Below are positions 19,343-32,155 of a stretch of DNA of 64,000 nt, piece after piece. This stretch comes from Pseudoxanthomonas composti (lineage in GTDB: Bacteria > Pseudomonadota > Gammaproteobacteria > Xanthomonadales > Xanthomonadaceae). Below the pieces are notes generated by a model, which had not been told where the DNA came from, ran no database searches, and saw only the letters and a list, made by a program, of their open reading frames with translations. Position 1 is the stretch's first letter; every line of letters starts with the position of its first letter. The DNA lies in assembly GCF_004122095.1 (NCBI RefSeq), contig NZ_SAWZ01000007.1, forward strand, positions 124,001-188,000, given 5' to 3'. The translations under genes were made by a program, and so were the position numbers.

Positions 19343-19831
19343 ATGGATCTGCGCAAGATCAAGAAACTCATCGACCTGCTGGAAGAGTCCAATCTCGCCG
19401 AAATCGAGATCAAGGAAGGCGAGGAGTCCGTCCGCCTGGCACGCACCCCGAAGGGCGGTTACGCCCCCGCCGCGGCGCCTGCCCCGGTCTATGCCGCCGC
19501 CCCGGCCGCCGAGGCCCGCCCGGCCGCCATGCCGATGAGCTCGCCCACCGAAGCCTCGACCGGCGGCAGCGCCAAGCCGGCCAGCAGCCTGCCCGACGGG
19601 CATGTGCTGCGCTCGCCGATGGTCGGCACCTTCTACGCCTCGCCCGCCCCGGAAAAGCCGGCCTTCGTCACCGTGGGCCAGCAGGTCAAGGCCGGCGACA
19701 CCCTGGCGATCATCGAGGCGATGAAGATGTTCAACCCGATCGAGGCCGACCAGTCCGGCACCATCGTCGCCATCCTGGGCGAGAGCGGGCAGCCGGTGGA
19801 ATTCGACCAGCCGCTGTTTGTGATCGGCTGA
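19343..19831 (+). CDS. accB: Biotin carboxyl carrier protein of acetyl-CoA carboxylase
   Basis: A 162-residue protein. The N-terminal helix region ([15 protein letters not shown]) is followed by an Ala/Pro-rich linker and a C-terminal biotinyl domain with the biotin site EAMKMFN. BCCP carries the carboxyl group between biotin carboxylase (AccC) and the transferase in the first step of fatty acid synthesis. accC follows 144 bp downstream, with an unusual hairpin between them. The ATG is preceded by GAGGCC. Confidence 0.97.
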   Translation: MDLRKIKKLIDLLEESNLAEIEIKEGEESVRLARTPKGGYAPAAAPAPVYAAAPAAEARPAAMPMSSPTEASTGGSAKPASSLPDGHVLRSPMVGTFYASPAPEKPAFVTVGQQVKAGDTLAIIEAMKMFNPIEADQSGTIVAILGESGQPVEFDQPLFVIG

Positions 19832-19837
19832 GAGGCC

Positions 19838-19942
19838 GGGACCGGGGACCGGGGACCGGGGACCCGGGAAGAGCAGCAGCCTGGCGCAAGCGCTTGAAGG
19901 CTTTTGCCTTTCCCGGGTCCCTGGTCCCCGGTCCCTGGTCCC
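19838..19942. repeat. Long hairpin of GGGACC-type repeats between accB and accC
   Basis: Left arm 19838-19869 is three-plus units of GGGGACC (GGGACCGGGGACCGGGGACC); right arm 19911-19942 is its near-perfect reverse complement (TCCCGGGTCCCTGGTCCCCG). The loop is about 41 nt. It is wholly intercistronic in the accBC operon and ends 33 bp before the accC start. Confidence 0.85.
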
Positions 19943-19975
19943 GAAGAAGAACACCTGCTTCGGAACCCATTCCCC

Positions 19976-21343
19976 ATGCTCGATAAAATCGTCATCGCCA
20001 ATCGCGGCGAAATCGCGCTGCGCATCCTGCGGGCCTGCCATGCGCTGGGCATCCGCACCGTGGCCGTGCACTCCACGGTCGATCGCAACCTCAAGCACGT
20101 GGCCATGGCCGATGAGTCGGTCTGCATCGGCCCGGGCCCCTCGGCCGAGAGCTACCTCAACATCCCGCGGCTGATCGCCGCGGCCGAGGTCACCGATGCC
20201 CAGGCCATCCATCCGGGCTACGGCTTCCTGTCGGAGAACGCCGACTTCGCCGAGCGCGTGGAGGAATCGGGTTTCGTCTTCATCGGCCCCAAGGCCGACA
20301 CCATCCGCATGATGGGCGACAAGGTCGAGGCCATCCGCGCGATGAAGGCCGCCGGCGTGCCCTGCGTGCCCGGCTCGGGCGGCCCGCTGGGCGAGGACAT
20401 CGTAGCCAACACCAAGATCGCCCGTGAGATTGGCTACCCGGTCATCATCAAGGCCGCCGGTGGCGGCGGTGGCCGCGGGATGCGCGTGGTGCATGCCGAG
20501 GCCGCGCTGAAGACCTCCATCGAGACCACCAAGTCCGAGGCCAAGGCGGCCTTCGGCAACGGCGAGGTCTACATGGAGAAGTTCCTGGAGAATCCGCGCC
20601 ACGTGGAGATCCAGGTGCTGGCCGACGGCCAGGGCAACGCCATTCACCTGGGCGAGCGCGACTGCTCGATGCAGCGCCGCCACCAGAAGGTCGTGGAGGA
20701 AGCGCCGGCGCCGGGCATCAGCGAGGCCCAGCGCGCGGAAATCGGCAAGGTCTGCGTGGAGGCCTGCATCCGCATCGGCTACCGCGGCGCGGGCACTTTC
20801 GAGTTCCTCTATGAGGACGGCCGCTTCTACTTCATCGAGATGAACACCCGCATCCAGGTGGAACATCCGGTGACGGAGATGGTGACCGGCATCGACCTGG
20901 TGACAGAGCAGCTGAAGATTGCCGCCGGGCGTCCGCTGTCGATCAAGCAGGAAGACATCGTGCTGCGCGGCCACGCCATCGAGTGCCGCATCAATGCCGA
21001 GGACCCGGAAACCTTCATGCCCAACCCGGGCCTGATCCAGCACTTCCACGCCCCGGGCGGGCCTGGCGTGCGCGTGGACACCCATATCTACGAGGGCTAC
21101 CGCGTCCCGCCGAACTACGACTCGATGATCGGCAAGCTGATCGTGCACGCCCCGGACCGCGACACGGCCATCGCCCGCATGCGCGTGGCGCTGAGCGAGA
21201 TGGTGGTGGACGGCATCAAGACCAATATCCCGCTGCAGCAGCGCATCATGCGCGACAAGGGTTTCCAGGCCGGCGGCCAGAACATCCACTATCTGGAAAA
21301 GCGCCTGGCCGAGCGGAAGAACAAGCCGATCGCCTTGGGCTGA
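19976..21343 (+). CDS. accC: Biotin carboxylase subunit of acetyl-CoA carboxylase
   Basis: A 455-residue ATP-grasp enzyme that carboxylates the biotin of AccB. Motifs: start [20 protein letters not shown], glycine-rich [12 protein letters not shown], and [13 protein letters not shown] with the catalytic residues. Length is as expected for AccC (about 450). The ATG at 19976 is the conserved start. Partner of accB upstream; converges on a small unknown gene across a GAGTGAG inverted repeat. Confidence 0.97.
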   Translation: MLDKIVIANRGEIALRILRACHALGIRTVAVHSTVDRNLKHVAMADESVCIGPGPSAESYLNIPRLIAAAEVTDAQAIHPGYGFLSENADFAERVEESGFVFIGPKADTIRMMGDKVEAIRAMKAAGVPCVPGSGGPLGEDIVANTKIAREIGYPVIIKAAGGGGGRGMRVVHAEAALKTSIETTKSEAKAAFGNGEVYMEKFLENPRHVEIQVLADGQGNAIHLGERDCSMQRRHQKVVEEAPAPGISEAQRAEIGKVCVEACIRIGYRGAGTFEFLYEDGRFYFIEMNTRIQVEHPVTEMVTGIDLVTEQLKIAAGRPLSIKQEDIVLRGHAIECRINAEDPETFMPNPGLIQHFHAPGGPGVRVDTHIYEGYRVPPNYDSMIGKLIVHAPDRDTAIARMRVALSEMVVDGIKTNIPLQQRIMRDKGFQAGGQNIHYLEKRLAERKNKPIALG

Positions 21344-21349
21344 CAGCTA

Positions 21350-21495
21350 AGGAGTGAGCGGAGAGGAGTGAGGAGTGAGTAAAGGCGAAAAAGCGTGCGG
21401 CCGGTGGGCTTTGCCATCCGCCTGAGGCGCGAGCCTAGTGGAGAGGGTCGACAGCTCCGCTCTTGCTCACTCCTCACTCCTCTTCACTCACTCCT
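21350..21495. repeat. GAGTGAG inverted repeat after accC
   Basis: Arms 21350-21380 (AGGAGTGAGCGGAGAGGAGT onward) and 21465-21495 are reverse complements at about 28 of 31 positions. The right arm overlaps the last codons of the leftward gene at 21488. It closes the gap between convergent genes and may act as a barrier to read-through. The same sequence family is in the 167-bp repeat at 3544. Confidence 0.8.
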
Positions 21496-21865
21496 GGCCC
21501 TCAGTCGCCCCCTGCTGCGTGCCCTGCACTGGTTCGGTGCCGAGGGTCGAGGCCGGGCTGACTACCATCACCGTCTCGGTGGAGCCGTCGGGCCAGACCA
21601 CCTGGAAGGTGCTGCCGGGCTGCAGCGTGGAGAAGGGCATCCCGCTCTGGGCGCGGTGGATGGCCGCCATCTCCGAGGCGCTGGCGCGGCGCACGTCCGG
21701 ATCGGACTTGACCGAAGTCAGCTGCACCTTGGGCAGGTCGCGGAAGCGGCCTTCCATGGTGTCGAGGATGACGATCCCGACCGCGCCGGCACCGTAGGCC
21801 ACGAACAGCACGACCCAGAACCAGAAGCGGGCACCCCGCAGCATCCTTCGATAATTCACGCTCAC
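21488..21865 (-). CDS. Small membrane protein of unknown function
   Basis: A 125-residue protein starting with GTG at 21865, which overlaps the upstream stop by 4 bp (GTGA). It has one transmembrane segment (WFWVVLFVAYGAGAVGIVIL, about residues 15-34) and a probable periplasmic tail that contains short beta-strand-like stretches (FQVVWPDGSTETVMVV). No family recognised. Coupling to the preceding gene suggests they act together in the envelope. Confidence 0.65.
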   Translation of the reverse strand: MSVNYRRMLRGARFWFWVVLFVAYGAGAVGIVILDTMEGRFRDLPKVQLTSVKSDPDVRRASASEMAAIHRAQSGMPFSTLQPGSTFQVVWPDGSTETVMVVSPASTLGTEPVQGTQQGATEGQE

Positions 21866-22821
21866 GTGCCTTCTCCTTCGCTTCGTGCGCCCTGCACGAG
21901 GCTGTTGACCATGTTGTTGATCGTGTCGGCGCCCTGCCGAGGGACGGCGGCGTCCATCACGAATGTCGGGAAATCCTGGGTGCGGTCCTGCGAGCAGATG
22001 CCGCCGTTGGCGCAGTAGCTGGTCATCAGCGCGCTGTCCGGGCCACAGTCCAGGCCCAGGCGGCAGGCCGCCATCTGCCAGGCCAGCTCGGTGAACTGGC
22101 TGCCGGAGACCGCGCCGCGATAGGCATCCTGGCCGGTGGCCATGGCGCCCATCGCCGGGGACAGCGCCAGATAGGCTTCCGGGTCGCGCGACTCGCGCAC
22201 GCGCTGGACCAGGTCGCGGCGATAGGCGGCCGAGGCCTGCAGCGGCTGGCCCATTGCCAGCAGGGCGGCCTCGGCGGCCAGGTTGCCGCCCTGCGCGGCG
22301 GCGCGCCGTTGCAGCAGGAGGGTGGCGGTCTGGGGCACCTGGCCTTGCCCGGCGAAACCGGCGCAGCGGGTGCCCACATGGGCCCGCGCGGCGGCCATCT
22401 GCGCCGAGGCGCCCTGGCCGAGGCTGGCGATCATGCGGGTGTCGGCCTCGTAGGCCTGCGGATCCTGGGCGAAGCCGGCGCAATAGTCGTCGATGCGGCT
22501 GGCCATCCAGGCCGATTGCACGTCGCCCTGCTCGGCCGAGGCCTGCAGGCGCTGGCGATAGTGGTAGAGGTCGTCGACGTGCTCGAAGGCATCGCGCAGG
22601 TCGTTGGGCAGCGCGGCACCGACCCGCTGACGGTCCTCGGGGCTCACTTCCCAGCGACGCACGGCTTCCATCCGCGCCTCCGCCAGCGCCGGCGCGGCCG
22701 ACGGCGCGGCCGCCTGGCGAGGCACGGGTCGCTCATCGCCAGCCAGCCACGTCACCGCGCCTACCCCCACCAAGGTGGCGATCGCCAGCATCCAGGTCTT
22801 TCGGGTGACAGCTGAGGGCAT
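21862..22821 (-). CDS. Membrane-anchored periplasmic protein of unknown function
   Basis: A 319-residue protein. An N-terminal segment (TWMLAIATLVGVGAVTWLAG) is a signal anchor; the rest is alpha-helical with many Ala/Gln and a few cysteines (RLGLDCGP, SYCANGGIC, DDYCAGF). Helical, alanine-rich stretches recall tetratricopeptide/Sel1-like folds but no repeat is certain. The start at 22821 is the ATG just before the anchor. Translationally coupled to the 125-residue gene downstream. Function unknown. Confidence 0.62.
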   Translation of the reverse strand: MPSAVTRKTWMLAIATLVGVGAVTWLAGDERPVPRQAAAPSAAPALAEARMEAVRRWEVSPEDRQRVGAALPNDLRDAFEHVDDLYHYRQRLQASAEQGDVQSAWMASRIDDYCAGFAQDPQAYEADTRMIASLGQGASAQMAAARAHVGTRCAGFAGQGQVPQTATLLLQRRAAAQGGNLAAEAALLAMGQPLQASAAYRRDLVQRVRESRDPEAYLALSPAMGAMATGQDAYRGAVSGSQFTELAWQMAACRLGLDCGPDSALMTSYCANGGICSQDRTQDFPTFVMDAAVPRQGADTINNMVNSLVQGARSEGEGT

Positions 22822-22993
22822 CGCGCGCGGCGGCTCGGTGGGTGGCGGCACTTGGCACGCGTGACAGCTGACGCCACCGGCCGGCGCGCAGTCTACCGCA
22901 GCGGTCGGGCCCAAGCCTGTACAGGCGCGCTGGGGTCTTGCGGCCGCGATGGTCTAGCATGCGCGGCCATCCCAGACGATTCGTCCACCCGAC

Positions 22994-23914
22994 ATGCCCT
23001 ACCTGGAACTGACCCTGCGCTGCTCCGAAGCCGCCCAGCCCCGCTACGAAAACGCGCTGGAGGATGTGGGCGCGCTGTCGGTGACGCTGCTGGATGCCGA
23101 CGCGGACACCAGCAACGAGCAGGCGATCCTGGAGCCGGGCGTGGGCGAGACCCCGCTGTGGGAGGCGCTGGTGCTGACCGCACTGTTCCCGCACGACGCC
23201 GAGCCGCTGCTGCTGCTGGCGGCGGTGGAAGCCTTCGACCCGGAGCTGGACTGGAGCAGCGCCAGCTTCCGCACCGTCGAGGACCAGGACTGGGAACGCG
23301 CCTGGATCGACCAGTTCCAGCCGATGCAGTTCGGCCGCCGCACCTTCATCGTGCCGTGGAATCAGCAGGTTCCGGAGGCGGCGCAGACCGACGATGCCGC
23401 GGTCGTGCGCCTGGACCCGGGCCTGGCCTTCGGCTCGGGCACGCACCCGACCACCGCGCTCTGCCTGCGCTGGCTGGACGGACTGGCCGACGCCGGCATG
23501 CTGGGCGGAGCGCGCGTGCTCGATTTCGGTTGCGGCTCGGGCATCCTTGCGTTGGCCGCGCTCAAGCTCGGCGCAGCCCAGGCCATCGGCGTGGACAACG
23601 ACCCGCAGGCGCTGACGGCCACGGCCGACAACGCCCAGCGCAATGCGGTCGATGGCCAGCTGCAGGTGTTCCTGCCGCAGGACGAGCCGGTCACCACGTA
23701 TCCGGTGGTGGTGGCCAATATCCTGGCCACGGCGCTGGACGCACTGGCACCGACGCTGGCCAGCCGGGTTGCCCCGGGTGGATGCATTGCGCTATCGGGC
23801 ATCCTCCACGGCCAGGAGCAGGAGCTGCTGCAGCGCTATGCCGAATGGTTCGAGGAATTGCGCGCCGAACAGGATGGCGACTGGATGCGCATCGATGGAC
23901 GTCGCCGCGTCTGA
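22994..23914 (+). CDS. prmA: Ribosomal protein L11 methyltransferase
   Basis: A 306-residue SAM-dependent methyltransferase that trimethylates L11. The PrmA motifs are present: [14 protein letters not shown] near residue 143, the SAM site [12 protein letters not shown] near 175 and NILA near 242. Cytoplasmic. It leads a rightward group (prmA, a DUF3426 protein, fis) and is divergent from the two envelope unknowns. Confidence 0.95.
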   Translation: MPYLELTLRCSEAAQPRYENALEDVGALSVTLLDADADTSNEQAILEPGVGETPLWEALVLTALFPHDAEPLLLLAAVEAFDPELDWSSASFRTVEDQDWERAWIDQFQPMQFGRRTFIVPWNQQVPEAAQTDDAAVVRLDPGLAFGSGTHPTTALCLRWLDGLADAGMLGGARVLDFGCGSGILALAALKLGAAQAIGVDNDPQALTATADNAQRNAVDGQLQVFLPQDEPVTTYPVVVANILATALDALAPTLASRVAPGGCIALSGILHGQEQELLQRYAEWFEELRAEQDGDWMRIDGRRRV

Positions 23915-23950
23915 CCCTGCGCCCGACGCCCAGCATGGTTGAATAGCGCC

Positions 23951-24967
23951 ATGTCCGCACCGTCGCGCTGCCCCCACTGTCATGCGCAACTGCAGCTGCT
24001 GCCCGACGGCGGCATGCCGCAGCTGTGCCCGTACTGCGGGGACGCACTGCCGGCCGATGTCGGGCCGAGCCTGGCGCGGCTGCTGCGCGCGGAGGCGGCG
24101 TCGGCGCAACCGGACACCGACGTACATCCGAACGCCGAGTCCGTCGCGGCCGCCGCACGACCGACTCAAGAACACGACCTTGCGGCCGATAACGGCGCGG
24201 ACATCACTGTGCCCGAGGCGGCAAGGACAGCGGCACCTGTGATCGAACCGAAGACGACGCGCCAGGCGAGCACCGACACCGAAGCCCCGGACACGGCCGT
24301 GATCGAGCTGGCCGATGACGGCGCTTCATCGACGACCTCCGAGGCGGTCGATGTCTCTGAAGGAATGGAAGACCCAAGCCTGGCAGGTGCCGCCCACGCC
24401 GAGACGCGCGCGCCCGAGACCGGCGTCCACCGCAGCGGCGAGCGCGCCGATGGCAGTCCGGTGCCCAGCTTCCTCGACCATGGACATGAGACAACGCGCA
24501 CCGGCGTGCCGATCTGGCAATGGGCCGCCGCGGCCTGCCTGATCGTCCTGCTCGGCCTGCAGCTGATCTACGTGCAACGCGATGCGCTGGCCGCACAGGC
24601 GCAATGGCGGCCGTGGGTGAGCCGCCTGTGCAGTCTGACTGGATGCACCGTGGCGCCCTGGCGCGAGCTGGCGGCCTTCCGCATGCTCGGCCGCGATGTG
24701 CGCGCCGTGGCCGGACGTGACGGCGTGCTGCAGGTGCAGGCGACCTTCCGCAACGATGCGGTCTGGCCGCAGCCCTTGCCGAACCTGCGCGTGAGCCTGT
24801 CCGATGCCGATGGCCGCGTGCTCGGCGCGCGCGTGCTGCGCCCGGCCGACTACCTGTCCAGCGGCGATCCCAACGCATTGGTCGCCCCCGGCCAGAGCGT
24901 GCAGGCCACCGCCCTGCTGGGCGAGCCTGAGGCGCCCAGCGTGGCGTTTGCCTTCGAGTTCCGCTGA
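23951..24967 (+). CDS. Zinc-ribbon DUF3426 membrane protein
   Basis: A 338-residue protein. An N-terminal zinc ribbon has CPHC and CPYC (Cys7, Cys10, Cys26, Cys29). A long acidic, low-complexity region (about 40-185) follows, then a transmembrane segment (WQWAAAACLIVLLGLQLIYV) and a C-terminal DUF3426-type domain that would lie outside the membrane (residues about 215-338). The family commonly lies between prmA and fis in this lineage; its role is unknown. The ATG at 23951 is preferred to a TTG four codons upstream. Confidence 0.78.
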   Translation: MSAPSRCPHCHAQLQLLPDGGMPQLCPYCGDALPADVGPSLARLLRAEAASAQPDTDVHPNAESVAAAARPTQEHDLAADNGADITVPEAARTAAPVIEPKTTRQASTDTEAPDTAVIELADDGASSTTSEAVDVSEGMEDPSLAGAAHAETRAPETGVHRSGERADGSPVPSFLDHGHETTRTGVPIWQWAAAACLIVLLGLQLIYVQRDALAAQAQWRPWVSRLCSLTGCTVAPWRELAAFRMLGRDVRAVAGRDGVLQVQATFRNDAVWPQPLPNLRVSLSDADGRVLGARVLRPADYLSSGDPNALVAPGQSVQATALLGEPEAPSVAFAFEFR

Positions 24968-25089
24968 CCGCCCTCACCCGCCTGGCGGATGCAGGCCGGC
25001 AGCGCACGCGCTAGACTCCCCTCCCCGTCAGCCCCGCGCCCGCGCGCTGGCGGCCTACGGAACTCCGTCTCGATTCCCAGGGGAACACG

Positions 25090-25362
25090 TTGAACGCCGC
25101 CAGCACCCGCCAGGACAGCAGTCGTGGCACGCCCAAGTCGCCGCTTCGCGAACACGTCGCCAACGCCGTGCGCCGCTACCTGCGCGACCTCAACGGTTGC
25201 GATGCGGACGATGTGTACGAGATCGTGCTGCGCGAGATGGAAATCCCGCTGTTCGTGGAAGTGCTGAACCACTGCGAAGGCAACCAGAGCCGCGCCGCGG
25301 CGCTGCTGGGCATCCACCGCGCTACCCTGCGCAAGAAGCTCAAGGACTACGGGCTGACCTGA
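25090..25362 (+). CDS. fis: DNA-binding protein Fis
   Basis: A 90-residue protein starting with TTG, preceded by AGGGGAA at good spacing. The C-terminal helix-turn-helix is typical: [18 protein letters not shown] followed by [11 protein letters not shown]. Fis bends DNA and is a growth-phase regulator of rRNA, recombination and supercoiling genes. Slightly shorter than the E. coli protein (98). In enterics it follows dusB; here it follows the DUF3426 gene. Confidence 0.93.
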   Translation: MNAASTRQDSSRGTPKSPLREHVANAVRRYLRDLNGCDADDVYEIVLREMEIPLFVEVLNHCEGNQSRAAALLGIHRATLRKKLKDYGLT

Positions 25363-25450
25363 AGGCCCCGCTGGCGGCGCATCGTTGCGATGCGCGCGCG
25401 ATCCACCTCACTGGCGACATCGCCAGCCGCTGCACGACACATGCGGCGAT

Positions 25451-26014
25451 TCACACCGCCAGCTGCACCGCCTGCCAGAGCGCGAACATCAGCACGGCAA
25501 GCTGCACGGTGGCCGTGCCCATCTGCACGCGCAGCCAGCGGCGCAGCATCGGCCAGCGCGAGGCCATGGTCGGCGGCGCCGGGGGACGCGCGGTCACGCC
25601 CAGCTGGCTGAGCATGGCATCGACGGTTTCGGCGGCCTCGTCCGGCTCGGGGTCCTGCAGCAGCGCGCCGGCAAGATCGGCGCTGAACTGCACGCGCAGC
25701 GCCGCATAGAGCTGCACCACGCCCAGGCCGGCGCACAGCAGCAGCGGCCAGGCCACGGGCGAGGCCATCGTCGTGCCGCCGGACACCAGCGGCATCAGCA
25801 GTGCCCCCGTGGCCAGCAGCAGCACCAGGCTGCTCATGGTGCGCACCGGGATCGACAGGTGCAGCCAGGCCAGCATGACCCCTGGCGCAGGCAGGCTGGA
25901 GGCATTGGGCGCGGTGGCCGCGTCGATGGCCTGGGCCGCAAGCCGCTCGGCGGCCGCGTCGCGTTCATCGCCGACGGGTGTGGACGATCTCAGGCGCGGT
26001 TTGGCTTGGTGCAT
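25451..26014 (-). CDS. Membrane protein of unknown function
   Basis: A 187-residue protein with a hydrophilic N-terminal third and three hydrophobic segments ([38 protein letters not shown], and a C-terminal [18 protein letters not shown]). Not recognised. AGGGGGAA lies before the ATG at 26014, which sets the start. It is inserted leftward between fis and purH, convergent with fis and divergent from purH. Confidence 0.65.
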   Translation of the reverse strand: MHQAKPRLRSSTPVGDERDAAAERLAAQAIDAATAPNASSLPAPGVMLAWLHLSIPVRTMSSLVLLLATGALLMPLVSGGTTMASPVAWPLLLCAGLGVVQLYAALRVQFSADLAGALLQDPEPDEAAETVDAMLSQLGVTARPPAPPTMASRWPMLRRWLRVQMGTATVQLAVLMFALWQAVQLAV

Positions 26015-26190
26015 GTGATGTTCCCCCTGTTGGGCCCCTCGCACGCCGTGCGCGAGAGGCTCAGCAGGATGGTAACGACCGCAACGACGGCCGCTTGAGG
26101 TGGCTGTCGCATTCCGCACCCGTGGATCCGGCCGGCGCCAAGGTCGCGGGCTTTACACTATGCGGCCCGTTTGACCATCCCACGATCCCC

Positions 26191-27777
26191 ATGTCCGCTG
26201 ATTTCCTGCCCGTGCGCCGGGCGCTGCTGTCCGTTTCCGACAAGACCGGCCTGATCGACCTGGCCAAGGCCCTGGCCGCCCGCAACGTCGAACTGCTGTC
26301 CACCGGCGGCACCGCCAAGGCGATCCGCGAGGCCGGCCTGCCGGTGAAGGACGTGGCCGAGCTCACCGGTTTTCCGGAAATGATGGACGGCCGCGTCAAG
26401 ACCTTGCACCCGCTGGTGCATGGCGGCTTGCTGGGCCGTGCGGGGATCGATGATGCGGTGATGGCCGAGCATGGCATTGCCGCGATCGACCTGCTGGTGC
26501 TGAACCTGTATCCGTTCGAGGCGGTCACCGCCAAGGCCGACTGCACGCTGGCCGAGGCGGTGGAGAACATCGACATCGGCGGCCCGGCGATGCTGCGCAG
26601 CGCGGCCAAGAACTTCGCGCGCGTGGCCGTGGCCACCTCGCCGGACCAGTACGCCGGGCTGCTGGCCGAACTGGACGCCAACGAGGGCCAGCTCTCGGCC
26701 GCCAAGCGCTTCGCGCTGTCGGTGGCCGCCTTCAACCGCGTGGCGCAATACGACGCGGCGATCAGCAACTACCTCTCGGCAGTGACCGACACCAGCGGCG
26801 AGGTCCCGGTGCGCAGCGCCTTCGCCGGCCAGGCCAATGGCAGCTTCGTCAAGGTGATGGACCTGCGCTATGGCGAGAACCCGCACCAGCAGGCCGCGTT
26901 CTACCGCGACCTGTATCCGGCGCCGGGCTCGCTGGCCACCTTCGAGCAGCTGCAGGGCAAGGAGCTGAGCTACAACAACATCGCCGACTCGGACGCGGCC
27001 TGGGAGTGCGTCCGCCAGTTCGAAGCGCCGGCCTGCGTCATCGTCAAGCACGCCAACCCGTGTGGCGTGGCGGTCGCCGCCAACGTCGGCGATGCCTACG
27101 AGCAGGCCTACGTCACCGACCCGACCAGCGCCTTCGGCGGCATCCTGGCCTTCAATCGCACCCTGGATGCGGCCACCGCCAAGACCATCCTGGACCGGCA
27201 GTTCGTCGAGGTGCTGATCGCCCCGGACTACGAGCCGGCCGCGCTGGAGTACGCCACCAGGAAGGCCAACGTGCGCGTGCTGCGCATTCCGCTGGCGCCG
27301 GCCTCCAAGGGTTTCATCGACACCAAGCGCATCGGTTCGGGGATGCTGATGCAGACCGCCGATGACCGCGTGGTCACGCGCGAGGAACTGAAGGTGGTGA
27401 CCAAGATTGCGCCGACCGACGCGCAGTTCTCCGACCTGCTGTTCGCGTGGAAGGTGGCCAAGTTCGTCAAGTCCAACGCGATCGTCTATGCCAAGGACAG
27501 CCGTACCATCGGTGTCGGCGCCGGGCAGATGAGCCGTGTGTACTCGGCGCGCATCGCCGGCATCAAGGCCAGCGATGCCGGGCTGGTGGTGCCCGGCTCG
27601 GTGATGGCCTCCGATGCGTTCTTCCCGTTCCGCGACGGCCTGGATGCGGCGGCAGAGGCCGGCATCAGCGCGGTGATCCAGCCGGGCGGTTCGATGCGCG
27701 ATGCCGAGGTGATCGCCGCGGCCGACGAGCACGGCATTGCGATGGTGTTTACCGGCGTGCGGCATTTCCGGCATTGA
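26191..27777 (+). CDS. purH: Bifunctional AICAR transformylase / IMP cyclohydrolase
   Basis: A 528-residue enzyme for the last two steps of IMP synthesis. The N-terminal IMP cyclohydrolase domain begins [13 protein letters not shown] and has [11 protein letters not shown] and [13 protein letters not shown]; the C-terminal transformylase has [19 protein letters not shown] and [10 protein letters not shown]. Length fits the family. purD follows 138 bp downstream in the same direction. Confidence 0.97.
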   Translation: MSADFLPVRRALLSVSDKTGLIDLAKALAARNVELLSTGGTAKAIREAGLPVKDVAELTGFPEMMDGRVKTLHPLVHGGLLGRAGIDDAVMAEHGIAAIDLLVLNLYPFEAVTAKADCTLAEAVENIDIGGPAMLRSAAKNFARVAVATSPDQYAGLLAELDANEGQLSAAKRFALSVAAFNRVAQYDAAISNYLSAVTDTSGEVPVRSAFAGQANGSFVKVMDLRYGENPHQQAAFYRDLYPAPGSLATFEQLQGKELSYNNIADSDAAWECVRQFEAPACVIVKHANPCGVAVAANVGDAYEQAYVTDPTSAFGGILAFNRTLDAATAKTILDRQFVEVLIAPDYEPAALEYATRKANVRVLRIPLAPASKGFIDTKRIGSGMLMQTADDRVVTREELKVVTKIAPTDAQFSDLLFAWKVAKFVKSNAIVYAKDSRTIGVGAGQMSRVYSARIAGIKASDAGLVVPGSVMASDAFFPFRDGLDAAAEAGISAVIQPGGSMRDAEVIAAADEHGIAMVFTGVRHFRH

Positions 27778-27915
27778 TACCGGCTGGCGCCGGCATCAAT
27801 CCCAAAGTTCGCTTCGCAAACTTCGGGCCCCGGCCTTGCGCTTCCACACCCCCATTCGCGCCGTTGGCGCGAATCGCCCCCTGACTCAGGGGGCTCCACC
27901 TTCGGAGAGATCGCG
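27778..27915. other. Hairpin-rich spacer between purH and purD
   Basis: Four short palindromes lie in a row: CCGGCTGGCGCCGG, AAGTTCGCTTCGCAAACTT, ATTCGCGCCGTTGGCGCGAAT in two arms of nine, and GCCCCCTGACTCAGGGGGC. None has a T-tract, so purH-purD co-transcription is likely. Possibly transcript-stabilising or a dispersed repeat. Confidence 0.55.
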
Positions 27916-29202
27916 ATGAAAGTTCTGGTCATCGGCGCAGGCGGCCGCGAACATGCCCTGGCCTGGAAGCTGGCCCAATCCCCGCGCGTGAGCGAGGTGC
28001 TGGTCGCGCCAGGCAATGCCGGTACGGCCACGGAAAGCGGCTGCCGCAACGTGGCGGTCAAGGTCACCGACATCGATGGTTTGCTTAAGCTGGCCCAGGA
28101 CGAAGGCGTGGCCCTGACCGTGGTCGGGCCGGAGGTGCCGCTGGTGGCCGGTGTGGTCGATGCCTTCCGCGCCGCCGGCCTGCGCATCTTCGGGCCGACC
28201 GCCGCGGCGGCGCAGCTGGAAGGCAGCAAGGCCTTCGCCAAGGAGTTCCTCAAGCGCCACGGCATCCCGACCGCGTTCTACGAAGTGCACACCGAGGTCG
28301 ATGCCGCGCTGGCCTACGTGCGCGAGAAAGGCGCGCCGATCGTGATCAAGGCCGACGGCCTGGCTGCGGGCAAGGGCGTGATCGTGGCGATGACGCTGGA
28401 GGAAGCCGAAGCGGCCGTGCGCGACATGCTCTCGGGCAATGCCTTCGGCGATGCCGGCGCGCGCGTGGTGATCGAGGAGTTCCTCGACGGCGAGGAGGCC
28501 AGCTTCATCTCCATGGTCGATGGCCGTACCGCGCTGCCGATGGCCACCAGCCAGGATCACAAGCGCGTGGGCGATGGCGACACTGGCCCCAATACCGGCG
28601 GCATGGGCGCGTACTCGCCGGCGCCGGTGGTGACGCAGGAAGTCCATGACCGTGTGATGCGCGAGGTGGTCAACCCGACCGTGCAGGGCATGATCGACGA
28701 TGGCGTTCCGTTCACCGGCTTCCTCTATGCCGGGCTGATGATCGATGCCAGCGGCGCGCCGAAGGTGATCGAGTTCAACGTGCGTTTCGGCGATCCGGAG
28801 ACCCAGCCGGTGATGCTGCGCCTGCAGTCGGACCTGGTGGAGCTTGTGGAAGCGGCCATCGACGGCAAGCTGGACACTGCGCAGGCGCAGTGGGACCCGC
28901 GCCCCAGCCTGGGCGTGGTGATCGCCGCCAGGCCATACCCGGAAACGCCGGTCACCGGCGAGGTCATCCGCGGGCTGGACGCGGTGCCTGAGACCGCCAA
29001 GGTCTTCCATGCCGGCACGGCGTTGAACGCGGCCGGCGAGGTGGTCAGCGCCGGCGGCCGCGTGCTGTGCGTGGCCGCGCTGGGCGAGCGCGTGTCCGAT
29101 GCGCAGGCCAATGCCTATGCCGGCGTGGCCAGGATCAGCTGGGACAACGCCTTCCACCGCAGCGACATCGGCTGGCGGGCGATTGCGCGCGAGCAGGGCT
29201 GA
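27916..29202 (+). CDS. purD: Phosphoribosylamine-glycine ligase
   Basis: A 428-residue ATP-grasp enzyme for the second step of purine synthesis. Motifs: [18 protein letters not shown] at the N terminus, [33 protein letters not shown] and [18 protein letters not shown] lies before the ATG. Partner of purH upstream. Confidence 0.97.
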   Translation: MKVLVIGAGGREHALAWKLAQSPRVSEVLVAPGNAGTATESGCRNVAVKVTDIDGLLKLAQDEGVALTVVGPEVPLVAGVVDAFRAAGLRIFGPTAAAAQLEGSKAFAKEFLKRHGIPTAFYEVHTEVDAALAYVREKGAPIVIKADGLAAGKGVIVAMTLEEAEAAVRDMLSGNAFGDAGARVVIEEFLDGEEASFISMVDGRTALPMATSQDHKRVGDGDTGPNTGGMGAYSPAPVVTQEVHDRVMREVVNPTVQGMIDDGVPFTGFLYAGLMIDASGAPKVIEFNVRFGDPETQPVMLRLQSDLVELVEAAIDGKLDTAQAQWDPRPSLGVVIAARPYPETPVTGEVIRGLDAVPETAKVFHAGTALNAAGEVVSAGGRVLCVAALGERVSDAQANAYAGVARISWDNAFHRSDIGWRAIAREQG

Positions 29203-29271
29203 GGCGCTAACCCTGCCTCGGGGCAGCTCAAGCATGCTGTCTTCGCTGCAACCGGGCCGAGTGCACATCGC

Positions 29272-29344
29272 CCTGTGGGAGCGGCTTTAGCCGCGAAGGG
29301 CTCTACGGGTAAAGCCCCTTCGCGACTGAAGTCGCTCCCACAGG
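29272..29344. repeat. REP pair after purD
   Basis: TGTGGGAGCGGCTTTAGCCG and the inverted AGTCGCTCCCACAGG flank an inner CGAAGGGCT/AGCCCCTTCG palindrome. It lies between the convergent purD and response-regulator genes. Confidence 0.85.
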
Positions 29345-29394
29345 ATGCTTTCGAGGTCCGCAGCGATACCGCGTGACTGGGCTGAGACGCGACC

Positions 29395-30083
29395 TCAGCC
29401 GGCGCGTTCGTTGGCCAATGCGTAGCCGGCGTTGGGCACGTGTTCGATCCAGTCGGTGCCGCCGCCGATGCGCGCCAGCTTGTGGCGCAGGCGGTGCACC
29501 AGCTGCTTGAGTGCATCGCGGTCGGCGCTGTCGCGGTCGGACCAGACGAAGCCGATGATGCGTTCGGGATCGACCGGGCGTCCGCGATGGTTCATCAGCA
29601 GGCGCAGCAAGCGCAGCTCCAGGGTGGACAGCCGCGCGACCTGGCCGCTGCCGATGCGCATCTCGCTGCGCTCGGCATCCACGGTGAGCGTGCCGCTGCT
29701 GAGCAAGGGCACCTCCCCTTCGCCATCGCTGCCCCGACGCAGCAGCGCGCGTACCCGCGCCAGCAGGGCGCGCGGGCTGAAGGGCTTGCGCAGGTAGTCG
29801 TCCGCGCCCAGGTCCAGGCCGCGCACCTCATCCTCCTCCGAGGCGCGCACGGTCAGCATCATCACCGGCACTTCGCTGTGGTGGCGCAAGGCTTCGAGCA
29901 CGGAGAACCCATCGCGCCGCGGCAGGTTGACGTCCAGCACCACCAGCTCCGGGGCGTGCTTCTCGAACTGGGTCAGCGCGTGCTCGCCGTCGAAGGCGGT
30001 GACCACCTCGTAGCCGGCGCCACTGAGCGCGAACTGCAGCAGTCCGACCAGTTCGACATCGTCATCGACGATCAGGATGCGCA

Positions 30084-30084
<1 letters not shown>
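29395..30084 (-). CDS. OmpR-family response regulator
   Basis: 229 residues. Receiver domain (1-120) with the acidic pair DDD (7-9), phospho-acceptor Asp51 in LVVLDVNLP and the KPFSP lysine; a C-terminal winged helix (about 130-225) ends in the OmpR-type recognition region (DALKQLVHRLRHKLARIG). A DNA-binding transcription factor. Its ATG overlaps the stop of the histidine kinase by one base (TGATG), so the two are co-translated. It is the last gene of the apparent cysA-sbp-cysT-cysW-kinase-regulator operon. Confidence 0.92.
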
Positions 30085-32129
<2,045 letters not shown>

Positions 32130-32155
32130 GCGGGGGTTCCTGGGCCGTGGTTCTT

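Noticed and set aside
19256..21289. A leftward open frame of 677 codons opposite accB/accC
   Set aside because: Antisense to two clear acetyl-CoA carboxylase genes and rich in His/Asp/Gly.
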